Assembly (NCBI RefSeq): GCF_014841105.1
Contig: NZ_JACYWE010000008.1
Coordinates: 124,001-188,000 of the forward strand
Direction of reading: 5' to 3'
DNA: 64,000 nucleotides
Source: Lolliginicoccus lacisalsi
GTDB taxonomy: Bacteria; Actinomycetota; Actinomycetes; Mycobacteriales; Mycobacteriaceae
Shown here piece by piece: positions 53,150 to 60,640 of this stretch. The notes beneath the pieces are model-generated. The model did not search any database and was not told the DNA's origin. It worked only from the letters and a program-made list of their open reading frames with translations. Both the position numbers and the translations under genes were made by a program. Every line of letters begins with the position of its first letter. Positions within the stretch are counted from its first letter, which is position 1.

Positions 53150-53505
53150 TGGACTGGCTGCTGGTCGTCATCGGCGCCGCGGTGGGCGCTCCCCTGCGGT
53201 ATCTCGCTGATCGGTGGATCAGCACGTTCCATGACGGAGCGTTCCCCTGGGGCACGCTGGCGGTGAATGTCGCCGGGTGCGGGCTGCTCGGTGCGGTGAC
53301 AGGACTCGCGCTGCCCGGTGAGCTCGCGCTGCTGGTGGGCGTGGGCCTGTGCGGCGCGCTGACCACCTACTCGACGTTCGCGCTCGACACGGTGCGGCTC
53401 GCCGAGCACCGCGCGCGGGGCATCGCTGGGATCAATGTGGTGGCCAACACGGCTGGCGGGCTGCTCGCGTTCATGGCCCTGGCGTCGGTGACGGGCATGC
53501 CGTGA
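53146..53505 (+). CDS. crcB: Fluoride channel subunit FluC/CrcB 2
   Basis: Second FluC subunit, 119 aa: GAAVGAPLRYLADRW, FPWGTLAVNVAGCGLLG, GLCGALTTYSTFALDTVRL. It is shorter than the first subunit. The two probably make an antiparallel heterodimer that expels F-. The ATG at 53146 is coupled to the first gene by a 4-bp overlap. Confidence 0.93.
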   Translation: MMDWLLVVIGAAVGAPLRYLADRWISTFHDGAFPWGTLAVNVAGCGLLGAVTGLALPGELALLVGVGLCGALTTYSTFALDTVRLAEHRARGIAGINVVANTAGGLLAFMALASVTGMP

Positions 53506-53542
53506 GAGGACTGTGGCGCTAGGCCAGGCAGCCGCGGGGCAG

Positions 53543-54187
53543 CTAGGAGTCGAGCATCCTGCGCAGGGAGGTGCCGAACGGGTGCCGGACCTTCAGCGTG
53601 CCGAACCAGAGCTTGCCGCTGACGGTGATCGCGAGCCGTGGCGCTGCTGCCGATGGCCCGACACGGGTGGTCACCGTGCCGGCGATGGTCTCTACCGCGC
53701 TCGTGTCAACGGTGGTGTGCGCGTCGACGATGAGCACGATCGTTGATGCCTTGTCATCGATGCTGATGTGCACGACGGGGCTCGTGAGGTGGGCGTTGGT
53801 GAAGTCCAGGGTGACATCGCTGCAGAGCGTGCGAAGCTCGATCCAGCCCGGAACGGTCCATCGTCCCTTCCGCGTGAGCGTGCCGAAGCGTTCACGCAGC
53901 AGCACGCTGTGCGGGGCCGCCTCGCCTCCCGGGTGGTACGGGTCGATCGGGGCAGGCCGTGCTGCTGGCGGTCCCGGCATCGGATCGCGCGCGTCAGGCC
54001 GCAGCCGTGCTCCCGGCAGATCGACGACGACGGCATTGAGCTCGCCCCTGGTGCGCGCCACCATGGCCTGGTCCATCCGCTCGCCGAATTCCGCGATCGA
54101 GATGTAGCCCTGCCCGACCGCGCGCTGGAGGATCTGCCCGATGTGCTCGCGCTCGGCATCGGACACCCGCAAGTCCTTCTCATCCAC
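53543..54187 (-). CDS. DUF1707 protein with LiaF-like C-terminal domain
   Basis: A 214-aa protein. It has an N-terminal DUF1707/SHOCT-like segment, LRVSDAEREHIGQILQRAVGQGYISIAEFGERMDQAMVARTRGELNAVVVDLP (residues 6-58), then a Pro-rich linker. A beta-rich domain follows (about 95-214), resembling the cell-wall-stress LiaF C-terminal fold (WIELRTLCSDVTLDFTNAHL). No membrane helix is visible, so a cytosolic role at the membrane is likely; its function is not known. The GTG at 54187 has aaaggg about 10 nt upstream. It is divergent from the first cyclase gene. Confidence 0.8.
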   Translation of the reverse strand: MDEKDLRVSDAEREHIGQILQRAVGQGYISIAEFGERMDQAMVARTRGELNAVVVDLPGARLRPDARDPMPGPPAARPAPIDPYHPGGEAAPHSVLLRERFGTLTRKGRWTVPGWIELRTLCSDVTLDFTNAHLTSPVVHISIDDKASTIVLIVDAHTTVDTSAVETIAGTVTTRVGPSAAAPRLAITVSGKLWFGTLKVRHPFGTSLRRMLDS

Positions 54188-54295
54188 GCTGGATACGCCC
54201 TTTCGGCTGTTGCCGGCCTCCCGGCCGCTGGCCCCTCAGTATTCTCTCAAGCCGGCATCGCGGCGCAACCGATGCCGGCGTTCTCGCGCGGGCAG

Positions 54296-54301
54296 TACCG
54301 T
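54296..54301 (+). promoter_or_regulatory. -10 box of cyclase gene 1 (leaderless)
   Basis: TACCGT lies 7 nt before the GTG at 54309. Confidence 0.5.
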
Positions 54302-54308
54302 AAGACCG

Positions 54309-55862
54309 GTGAAGCTCATCCCGGGTTCGCTGTCGCGGACGCTCAGCATCCGCTGGGCGCTGTTTGTGCTTTTCATGCTCGCGTTCAACTTCATGGGCGC
54401 GCTCTTCGTGCTCGCGTTCATCCGCTATGGGCTGCCTACCTCGCCCGGGCCCGGCCTCATCGTCCAGGGCGAGGCGAGCCAGCTCGTCCTCTCCGCCTAC
54501 CTCGGCCTGAGCGGGGTGGTGATCCTCGGCGGCGCCATCATCATCCTGCGCATCATCCTGCGCTGGTACGTGCGCGGCGGTCCCCCGACTCGTCGCGAGC
54601 AGCTCGTCGCGATGCGCGGCCCACTCATCCAGGCGCTGGTCCACCTGGTGCTGTGGTTGGTGGGCGGGACGTTGTTCGTCGTGCTGATCATGCAGGAGAT
54701 GCCCGAGCTCGCGGGAGCGGCAGGAGGAACCGTGCTGCTCGCCGGCATCGTGGTGTTCGGGCTGTCCTACCTGATCGGCGAGCAGCTGATCCGGCCGATC
54801 GCCGCGCGCGCCCTGTCGATGGGCGTGCCAGACCGGCGGATGGTACCGAGCGTGCGGCTGCGCATGACCCTCGGCTGGCTCACCGGCACCCTGATGCCCG
54901 CCGTGGGCATCGCGGCTCTGTGCATCACCCAGCTGGCCACGCCGCACATGTACGCGCCGCGCTCGTTCGCATGGTCGGTGCTGATCGTGGCGATCGTGAT
55001 GATGGTGGCGGCGATGATCACCACGGCGTTGCTCTCCGGCCAGGTCTCCATCCCCTTGCGGGAGCTCACGCGCTCGGTCACTGACGTTCATCGTGGCGAC
55101 GACGTGCAGGTCGAGGTGTACGACGGCAGCGAGGTGGGGCTGCTTCAGGTCGGCTTCAACCGCATGATGGCCGATTCCGCCGAGCGTCGCGTGCTGCGCC
55201 AGCTATTCGGCCAGCACGTGGGCGAGGATGTTGCCCGGCAGGCATTGAAGTTTGGCACCGAGCTCGGCGGCGAGACGCGCTTCGTGGCGGTGCTGTTCGT
55301 GGACATGGTCGGCTCCACGCGCATCGTCGCGACGATGCAGCCCGCCGAAGTGGTGGCGATGCTCAACCAGTTCTTCAACATCGTGATCGGCGTGATCAAG
55401 CGCCACGGCGGCTTCGTCAACAAGTTCGTCGGCGATGAGGCGCTCGCGGTGTTCGGCGCGCCCCTCTACCGGGCGGACGCGCCCACCGCGGCATTGTCGG
55501 CGGCGCGCGAGCTATGCGCCGAGCTCGAGGCCCTGCCCGATGTGCGGATCGGCATCGGCGTGTCGTCGGGCACGGTGGTGGCCGGCAATATCGGCTCGGT
55601 GGAGCGGTTCGAATACACCGTGATCGGCGATCCGGTCAATGAGGCGGCCCGGCTCACCGAGCTCGCGAAGAAGCGCCCGGGCAGCGTGCTGGCGTCCAGC
55701 CACACCGTGTACTTCGCCAGCGAGGAAGAGCAGGAGCGCTGGGAGCTCGGCGAGCTCGTGGCGCTGCGCGGGCGCATCAAGCTGACGCAGCTTGCCTGGC
55801 CGCGCGCCCAGGGCAGCACGCCGCCGGGCAACGCTTATCCGTCCAGCTCCGAATCGGGATGA
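54309..55862 (+). CDS. Class III adenylate cyclase, membrane-HAMP type (cyclase 1)
   Basis: A 517-aa membrane cyclase of the Rv1318c/Rv1320c/Rv3645 kind: six membrane helices (residues 10-265), a HAMP linker (about 265-315) and a C-terminal catalytic domain. The domain has metal Asp332 in VDMVGST and a second Asp in KFVGDEALAVFG with the adenine-selecting Lys. The motif GDPVNEAARL carries the Asp, transition-state Asn and Arg. All catalytic residues are present, so it should make cAMP as a homodimer. The GTG at 54309 is chosen because of the -10 box and because the protein then begins directly before helix 1. It is the first of three related genes. Confidence 0.93.
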   Translation: MKLIPGSLSRTLSIRWALFVLFMLAFNFMGALFVLAFIRYGLPTSPGPGLIVQGEASQLVLSAYLGLSGVVILGGAIIILRIILRWYVRGGPPTRREQLVAMRGPLIQALVHLVLWLVGGTLFVVLIMQEMPELAGAAGGTVLLAGIVVFGLSYLIGEQLIRPIAARALSMGVPDRRMVPSVRLRMTLGWLTGTLMPAVGIAALCITQLATPHMYAPRSFAWSVLIVAIVMMVAAMITTALLSGQVSIPLRELTRSVTDVHRGDDVQVEVYDGSEVGLLQVGFNRMMADSAERRVLRQLFGQHVGEDVARQALKFGTELGGETRFVAVLFVDMVGSTRIVATMQPAEVVAMLNQFFNIVIGVIKRHGGFVNKFVGDEALAVFGAPLYRADAPTAALSAARELCAELEALPDVRIGIGVSSGTVVAGNIGSVERFEYTVIGDPVNEAARLTELAKKRPGSVLASSHTVYFASEEEQERWELGELVALRGRIKLTQLAWPRAQGSTPPGNAYPSSSESG

Positions 55863-55901
55863 CAAACCTCCACCTACGCCACGTGGGGGCACGCGAGTCG
55901 A

Positions 55902-55907
55902 TACTCT
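55902..55907 (+). promoter_or_regulatory. -10 box of the UPF0104-type gene (leaderless)
   Basis: TACTCT lies 6 nt before the GTG at 55914. Confidence 0.5.
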
Positions 55908-55913
55908 GGCGAC

Positions 55914-57083
55914 GTGACATCGTCCGCGCAGCAACCCGAGGGGGCCACGGTTCCTCGCGCGGACGTTGCCGTGCGGGGCAAGCGCGGTCGCTTCCGGCGG
56001 TGGCGGGTCGTCGCGGCCCTGGTGCTCGCGGGACTGCTCATCGTGCAGGGGGTGGTGCTGTGGCCGACTTTCTCCGATTCGGTGCGAGCGATCCGCGAGC
56101 TGCACATCGGGTGGTTCGCCGCGTGCATCGCCGCGATCGCGCTGTCGATGACGGGGTTCGGGGGCGTACAGCGCGTGCTGCTGCACGCCGGCGGGGTCGA
56201 GGTCTCGCAGCGACGCTCCGAGGCGGTGCTCTACGCATCGACCTCGATGACCCTCACCCTGCCCGCGGGCCAGGTGTTCTCCGCGGCCTTCACCTACCGG
56301 CAGACCCGCCGCTGGGGCGCCACGCACGTCGTCGCTACCTGGCAGCTCGCCATGGCCGGGGTGATCGCCACGGCGACGCTCGCGATCGTCGGGACGATCG
56401 GCGCCATCGCGGTGGGCAACAGCATCAGCCCGGTCACGCTCAGCATGTCCTTGCTGGGCATGCTCGTCCTGGTCCTGGTGCTGCGGATCGCGCAGCGCAA
56501 CCCTCAGCGGCTCGAGTCGGTGGGGCGCTGGGGGGTCGGGCTGGTCAACCGAGCGCGGCGCAGGCCACCGCGCCAGGATATCGATCGGGTGCGGGCAGTA
56601 CTCGACCAGATCGAGGCAGTGCGGCTGCGCCCGGGGGATGCCGCCCGCACGTTCTGGTGGTCGATCGTGCATCGCAGCACCGATGTGGCCTGCCTCTGGT
56701 TCGCCTGCCTGGCCGTGGGTGCGGATCCGCGCCTCGCGGGCGTGATCATCGCGTTCACCGCCTCGAAGGCCGTGGCGTCGGTACCGCTCGCGCCGGGCGG
56801 CATCGGAACCGTGGACGCGACGCTGGTCGTCGCTCTGACGGTCTCCGCCGGGCTGCCCGCCTCCCAGGCGCTCGCCGCGGTGTTCGTCTACCGGCTGGTC
56901 ACGCTGGTGCTGCTGAACATCGCCGGATGGATCGTGTTCCTGCTGGTGTTCCGCTCCGGCCGGGCCGGTGATGCCCGCGCGGTGGCGGGCGGCGGGCACT
57001 CCTCGGCGCAGCCCGGTGCCGTCGGCGCGAGCGAGCTGCCCGGCACCGTGGCGCGGCACCCGCACGATCGCGAAGGGGCGTGA
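55914..57083 (+). CDS. Lysylphosphatidylglycerol-synthase-type membrane protein (UPF0104/AglD-like)
   Basis: A 389-aa integral membrane protein with about eight helices and Arg-rich ends. Family features are the GGIGTVDA motif in SVPLAPGGIGTVDATLV and VFVYRLVTLVLLN. UPF0104 proteins include the flippase part of MprF and archaeal AglD; most have no known substrate. It probably handles a lipid or polyprenyl substrate. The GTG at 55914 has TACTCT 6 nt upstream, giving it its own promoter. It is wedged between cyclase 1 and cyclase 2 on the same strand. Confidence 0.83.
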   Translation: MTSSAQQPEGATVPRADVAVRGKRGRFRRWRVVAALVLAGLLIVQGVVLWPTFSDSVRAIRELHIGWFAACIAAIALSMTGFGGVQRVLLHAGGVEVSQRRSEAVLYASTSMTLTLPAGQVFSAAFTYRQTRRWGATHVVATWQLAMAGVIATATLAIVGTIGAIAVGNSISPVTLSMSLLGMLVLVLVLRIAQRNPQRLESVGRWGVGLVNRARRRPPRQDIDRVRAVLDQIEAVRLRPGDAARTFWWSIVHRSTDVACLWFACLAVGADPRLAGVIIAFTASKAVASVPLAPGGIGTVDATLVVALTVSAGLPASQALAAVFVYRLVTLVLLNIAGWIVFLLVFRSGRAGDARAVAGGGHSSAQPGAVGASELPGTVARHPHDREGA

Positions 57084-57107
57084 GCCGGTGAGGAGACCGT
57101 CGCGCTC

Positions 57108-58607
57108 ATGAACCGACTAGATGTGCTCCGCCAGCTCGCGCACCCCATCGTGCTGACCTACATCCTCAGCGTGCTCATGGTCTCGCTCATCGCGGCCATG
57201 ACAGCCCTGGTCCTGATCGGCTCGGTGATTCCCATTCCCACCCTCCCGGACCCCCGCGGGATCTGGGAGCGCAACGTCGCCTGGTCGGTCATCGGCGGCG
57301 GCATCGTCGCGATCACCGCGCCATTGGTCCACTTGCGGCTGAGCTGGCCGAACCTCGAGTGGCTGGCGCGTGGCGGGCTGCCCCGCCCGCGCGAGGCACG
57401 CGTCGCGCTGCGCCAGACCACCCGGCAGGTAGCAGTCGAGGCCCTCACCTGGGGGATCGCGGTGATCGGCTTCACGCTGATCAACGTGCGCGTCGGCTCG
57501 ACCCAGCTGATCATCCTGATCATCATCACCATCTCCATGGCGGGCGCGGTATCCACGGCGCTCAACTACGTCCTCGGTGAGCGCATCCTGCGTCCCCTGA
57601 CCGCCATCGCCATGTCGGTGGAGACCCCCGAGCAGATCCACGCCCCCGGCGTCGGCGCCCGCGTGCTGCTGATCTGGGGACTGACCACCGCGATACCGAC
57701 CTTCGGGATCGTGCTGGTCTCGCTATCGCAGATCGTTGACCAGGATGGCCCCGTCAACCCCGGCCTCAACCTCGCCGTGCTCGTGCAGGTGGCCATCGCG
57801 ATGGTGATCGGCATGATCGGGATCGTGGCCGTGTCCCGGTCGATCTCCGACCCGCTCCGGCAAGTGAGCAACGGGATGTCCCGGGTGGAGGAAGGGGACC
57901 TTGGAGTCCGGGTCAATGTGTACGACGGCTCGGAGATCGGCGAGCTGCAGACCGGCTTCAACCGCATGGTGCTCGGGCTGTCCGAGCGCCAGCGGCTCTC
58001 GGAGCTGTTCGTCAAGCACGTCGGCGAGGAGATCGCGCGGTCCGCGATGGAGCAGGGCAACAACCGGGGCGGCTCGCTGGTGACCGTGACAGCGCTCGTC
58101 ATCGACCTCGTGGGCTCCACGACGATGGCGACCACCCATTCGCCCGAGGCGGTGGTGGGCGCCTTGAACGAGTTCTTCGAGCATGTGGTCGACGAGGTCA
58201 CCGAGCATGGTGGGTTCGTCACCAAGTTCGAGGGGGATGCCGCGATCGCTGTCTTCGGCGCGCCGATATCCCTCAGCGAGCCCGAGCACGAGGCGCTCGC
58301 GTGCGCCCTTGCCCTGCAGAAATCCCTGCGCGGCCGCATCGCGCTGGACTTCGGCATCGGCGTCGCCACCGGTACCGCGCTGGCTGGCAACATCGGCGCG
58401 AGCAGCCGGTTCGAGTACACCATCCTCGGCGGCCCGGTGATCACCGCCGCCAGCCTTAGCGACGTGGCCAAGAAGCGCCCGGGCCGCGTGGTCGCGAGCG
58501 CAGTGACCCTGCTCGCCGCCCCGCGCCAGGCACCGAACTGGTCGTTCGTGACCATCGGCGATGAGCGGGTCGCCGAGCCCGTCCCGCCCGACGAGGTGCC
58601 GGAATGA
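57108..58607 (+). CDS. Class III cyclase homologue lacking catalytic residues (cyclase 2, probable pseudo-cyclase)
   Basis: A 499-aa protein with the same layout as its neighbours: six helices, HAMP segment, cyclase domain. Metal Asp333 in IDLVGST and the Asp in KFEGDAAIAVFG are kept. Where cyclases 1 and 3 have GDPVNEAARL, this one reads GGPVITAASL: Gly442 for the adenine-selecting Asp, Ile445 for the transition-state Asn and Ser449 for the Arg. It should be inactive alone. gaggagac lies upstream of the ATG at 57108. Its stop overlaps the cyclase 3 start as ATGA, so the two are co-translated and may form a regulated heterodimer; that is inference. Confidence 0.9.
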   Translation: MNRLDVLRQLAHPIVLTYILSVLMVSLIAAMTALVLIGSVIPIPTLPDPRGIWERNVAWSVIGGGIVAITAPLVHLRLSWPNLEWLARGGLPRPREARVALRQTTRQVAVEALTWGIAVIGFTLINVRVGSTQLIILIIITISMAGAVSTALNYVLGERILRPLTAIAMSVETPEQIHAPGVGARVLLIWGLTTAIPTFGIVLVSLSQIVDQDGPVNPGLNLAVLVQVAIAMVIGMIGIVAVSRSISDPLRQVSNGMSRVEEGDLGVRVNVYDGSEIGELQTGFNRMVLGLSERQRLSELFVKHVGEEIARSAMEQGNNRGGSLVTVTALVIDLVGSTTMATTHSPEAVVGALNEFFEHVVDEVTEHGGFVTKFEGDAAIAVFGAPISLSEPEHEALACALALQKSLRGRIALDFGIGVATGTALAGNIGASSRFEYTILGGPVITAASLSDVAKKRPGRVVASAVTLLAAPRQAPNWSFVTIGDERVAEPVPPDEVPE

Positions 58608-60145
58608 GCCTGCCCAAGAACGGGCGCAGGCCCGTCACCCAGCAGTTCGTCGACATCCTCAACCAGCTTCTCAAGCCCGTTACCATCGCCTACGGCACAG
58701 CCCTGACCGTCACCAACGTCGTGGGGGTCGTGGTCAGCTTCGCGTTGCTGCGCTACATCATCCCGCTGCCCGCCAATGCGGATGTCACCCCGGACATCCG
58801 GGCCTCGAACACGATGCTGCTCGTCACCTCCATCCCCCTCGCCGTCGCGGTGGCATGCGCCATCTCGATCTGGCATGGGCGGCCCATCTTCTTCTGGATG
58901 AAGCATGGCGGCATACCCTCGGCGCGCCAGTACGAGCTGATCGTCAGCGCCCCAGCCCGCCAGACCGGACTGATCGGCATCCTCTGGTTCGCGGTCGGCA
59001 TCATGTTCAGCGTCAGCGTCATCCGGACCGGCAGCCCGCAACTCGTGGCGATGGTGTTCTCCACCTTCGTGTCCAACGGCATCATCTGCTGCGCGATCAG
59101 CTACTTCGTCGCGGAGAGGATCCTGCGCCGCACCATCGCCGACGCCATGAGCGGACGCAGCGTGGACTCGCGCTCCGCCACGACCGTCGCGCTGCGCCTG
59201 ATGATGATGTGGCTCGTCACCGCCGCGATCCCCCTCGTGTGGATCGCTCTCGTCGTGTCTTTCCGGTTCTTCTCGTCCTTCCTGCCCGACACCGAGCAGA
59301 CCGCGTCAGCCGTGGTGATCCTTGGGGTCCTCACGATCGTGGTGGGTGTCTTCGGCATGGCCGTCGTCGCACGGTCCATCGCGGACCCCATCAAGCAGGT
59401 GTGCGGCGCGATGACCCAGGTGCAGGCCGGTCGCTACGACATCTCGGTGCCCATCTACGACGGCTCGGAGATCGGCCGCCTGCAGTATGGCTTCAACCAG
59501 ATGGTGCGGGGGCTGGCCGAGCGGCAACGCATCTCGGAGCTGTTCGGCGCGCGCGTCGGCGAGGACGTCGTCCAGGAGGTCCTCCAGCGCGGCGGCTCGC
59601 TCGGCGGGGAGCTGCGCGAGGTGTCGGTCATGTTCGTCGACCTGGTCGGCTCGACGCGCTTGATCGAGACGTGGCCGCCGCACCGGGTCACCGCGATGCT
59701 CAACGAGTTCTTCGAGGTCGTTGTCGATACCGTGCATGTCCACGGTGGCATGGTCAACAAGTTCACTGGCGATGCGGTGCTCGCGGTGTTCGGAGCGCCG
59801 GTCGCGCGCGCGAACCACGCCGGTGCCGCGCTCGCTGCCGCCCGCGAGCTGCGATCCCGGATACCCGCGACGACGAAGCTGAACTTCGGGATCGGCGTCT
59901 CCGTCGGCAAGGCCGTCGCGGGCAACGTCGGTGCCCGCAATCGCCTCGAGTACACCGTGATCGGTGATCCCGTGAACGAGGCGGCCCGGCTCACCGACCT
60001 CGCGAAGTCCTGGAACGGTCGGGTCCTCGCGGCCTACAAGGTGGTGCGGCAGGCCGATGCCGCGGAGGCCGCGCGCTGGCAACCAGCCTCGGCGGTGACC
60101 CTGCGTGGCCGCCCCACCCCGACCCGGCTCGCGGTGCCACGCTAG
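58604..60145 (+). CDS. Class III adenylate cyclase, membrane-HAMP type (cyclase 3)
   Basis: A 513-aa cyclase with six membrane helices, a HAMP segment near 265-315 and an intact catalytic domain. Metal Asp in FVDLVGST, Lys and Asp in NKFTGDAVLAVFG, and the full GDPVNEAARL motif are present. It should produce cAMP. It is translationally coupled to the degenerate cyclase 2 (ATGA overlap). Loss of just one partner's catalytic half in the pair is striking: a heterodimer would have at most one working active site, while a cyclase 3 homodimer would have two. Confidence 0.93.
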   Translation: MSLPKNGRRPVTQQFVDILNQLLKPVTIAYGTALTVTNVVGVVVSFALLRYIIPLPANADVTPDIRASNTMLLVTSIPLAVAVACAISIWHGRPIFFWMKHGGIPSARQYELIVSAPARQTGLIGILWFAVGIMFSVSVIRTGSPQLVAMVFSTFVSNGIICCAISYFVAERILRRTIADAMSGRSVDSRSATTVALRLMMMWLVTAAIPLVWIALVVSFRFFSSFLPDTEQTASAVVILGVLTIVVGVFGMAVVARSIADPIKQVCGAMTQVQAGRYDISVPIYDGSEIGRLQYGFNQMVRGLAERQRISELFGARVGEDVVQEVLQRGGSLGGELREVSVMFVDLVGSTRLIETWPPHRVTAMLNEFFEVVVDTVHVHGGMVNKFTGDAVLAVFGAPVARANHAGAALAAARELRSRIPATTKLNFGIGVSVGKAVAGNVGARNRLEYTVIGDPVNEAARLTDLAKSWNGRVLAAYKVVRQADAAEAARWQPASAVTLRGRPTPTRLAVPR

Positions 60146-60208
60146 CGGGGACGCGCGCCCTGGTCGGCCGGGCTTGCGACGGACTGGTCCCCGATCGGGC
60201 GCAACGGC

Positions 60209-60214
60209 TACTCT
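60209..60214 (+). promoter_or_regulatory. -10 box of the DUF3054 gene (leaderless)
   Basis: TACTCT lies 6 nt before the GTG at 60221. Confidence 0.5.
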
Positions 60215-60220
60215 GGCGGC

Positions 60221-60622
60221 GTGCATTCCCCTCGCGTTGTTACTGCCGCCATCGTCGTTGATGTTGTCGCGATCCTTGCCTTCGCCACGGCTGGTCGCAT
60301 CACCCACGGCGAGGTCGCGACCCCCGGTGGCGTGCTGGAGACGGCCTGGCCGTTCCTCCTTGGCCTGGGCGCGGGATGGGTCACCGTGCTGCGCGCGCTG
60401 GATTCGGCGGAGGTGACCAAGGTGTTCCCAGCTGGTGTCGCCGTGTGGGCCTGGACCATGCTCGGTGGCGTGATCCTCCGCTTGCTCACCGCGACCGGGA
60501 TCGCATGGCCATTCGTGCTGACCGCAGCGATCATCACTGCGGGCCTGCTGCTGGGATGGCGGCTGATCGCGCGCATCTTCCTGCGACTGCGCCCGGGCCG
60601 AGCGCCCCGCCCCGCGGCATAG
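60221..60622 (+). CDS. DUF3054 family membrane protein
   Basis: A 133-aa protein with four membrane helices. Family features are the N-terminal DVVAILAFATAGRITHG and the WPFLLGLGAGW segment. It is a small integral membrane protein found across actinomycetes with unknown function. The GTG at 60221 is preceded by TACTCT with a 6-nt spacing. It converges with the PBP-like lipoprotein gene, 18 bp apart. Confidence 0.85.
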   Translation: MHSPRVVTAAIVVDVVAILAFATAGRITHGEVATPGGVLETAWPFLLGLGAGWVTVLRALDSAEVTKVFPAGVAVWAWTMLGGVILRLLTATGIAWPFVLTAAIITAGLLLGWRLIARIFLRLRPGRAPRPAA

Positions 60623-60640
60623 ATCCACGCGGTCCCGCGG

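Noticed and set aside
57108-58607. Cyclase 2 as a decayed pseudogene
   Set aside because: The frame is fully open over 499 codons with all helices, HAMP and metal Asp residues kept; changes are limited to three catalytic positions.
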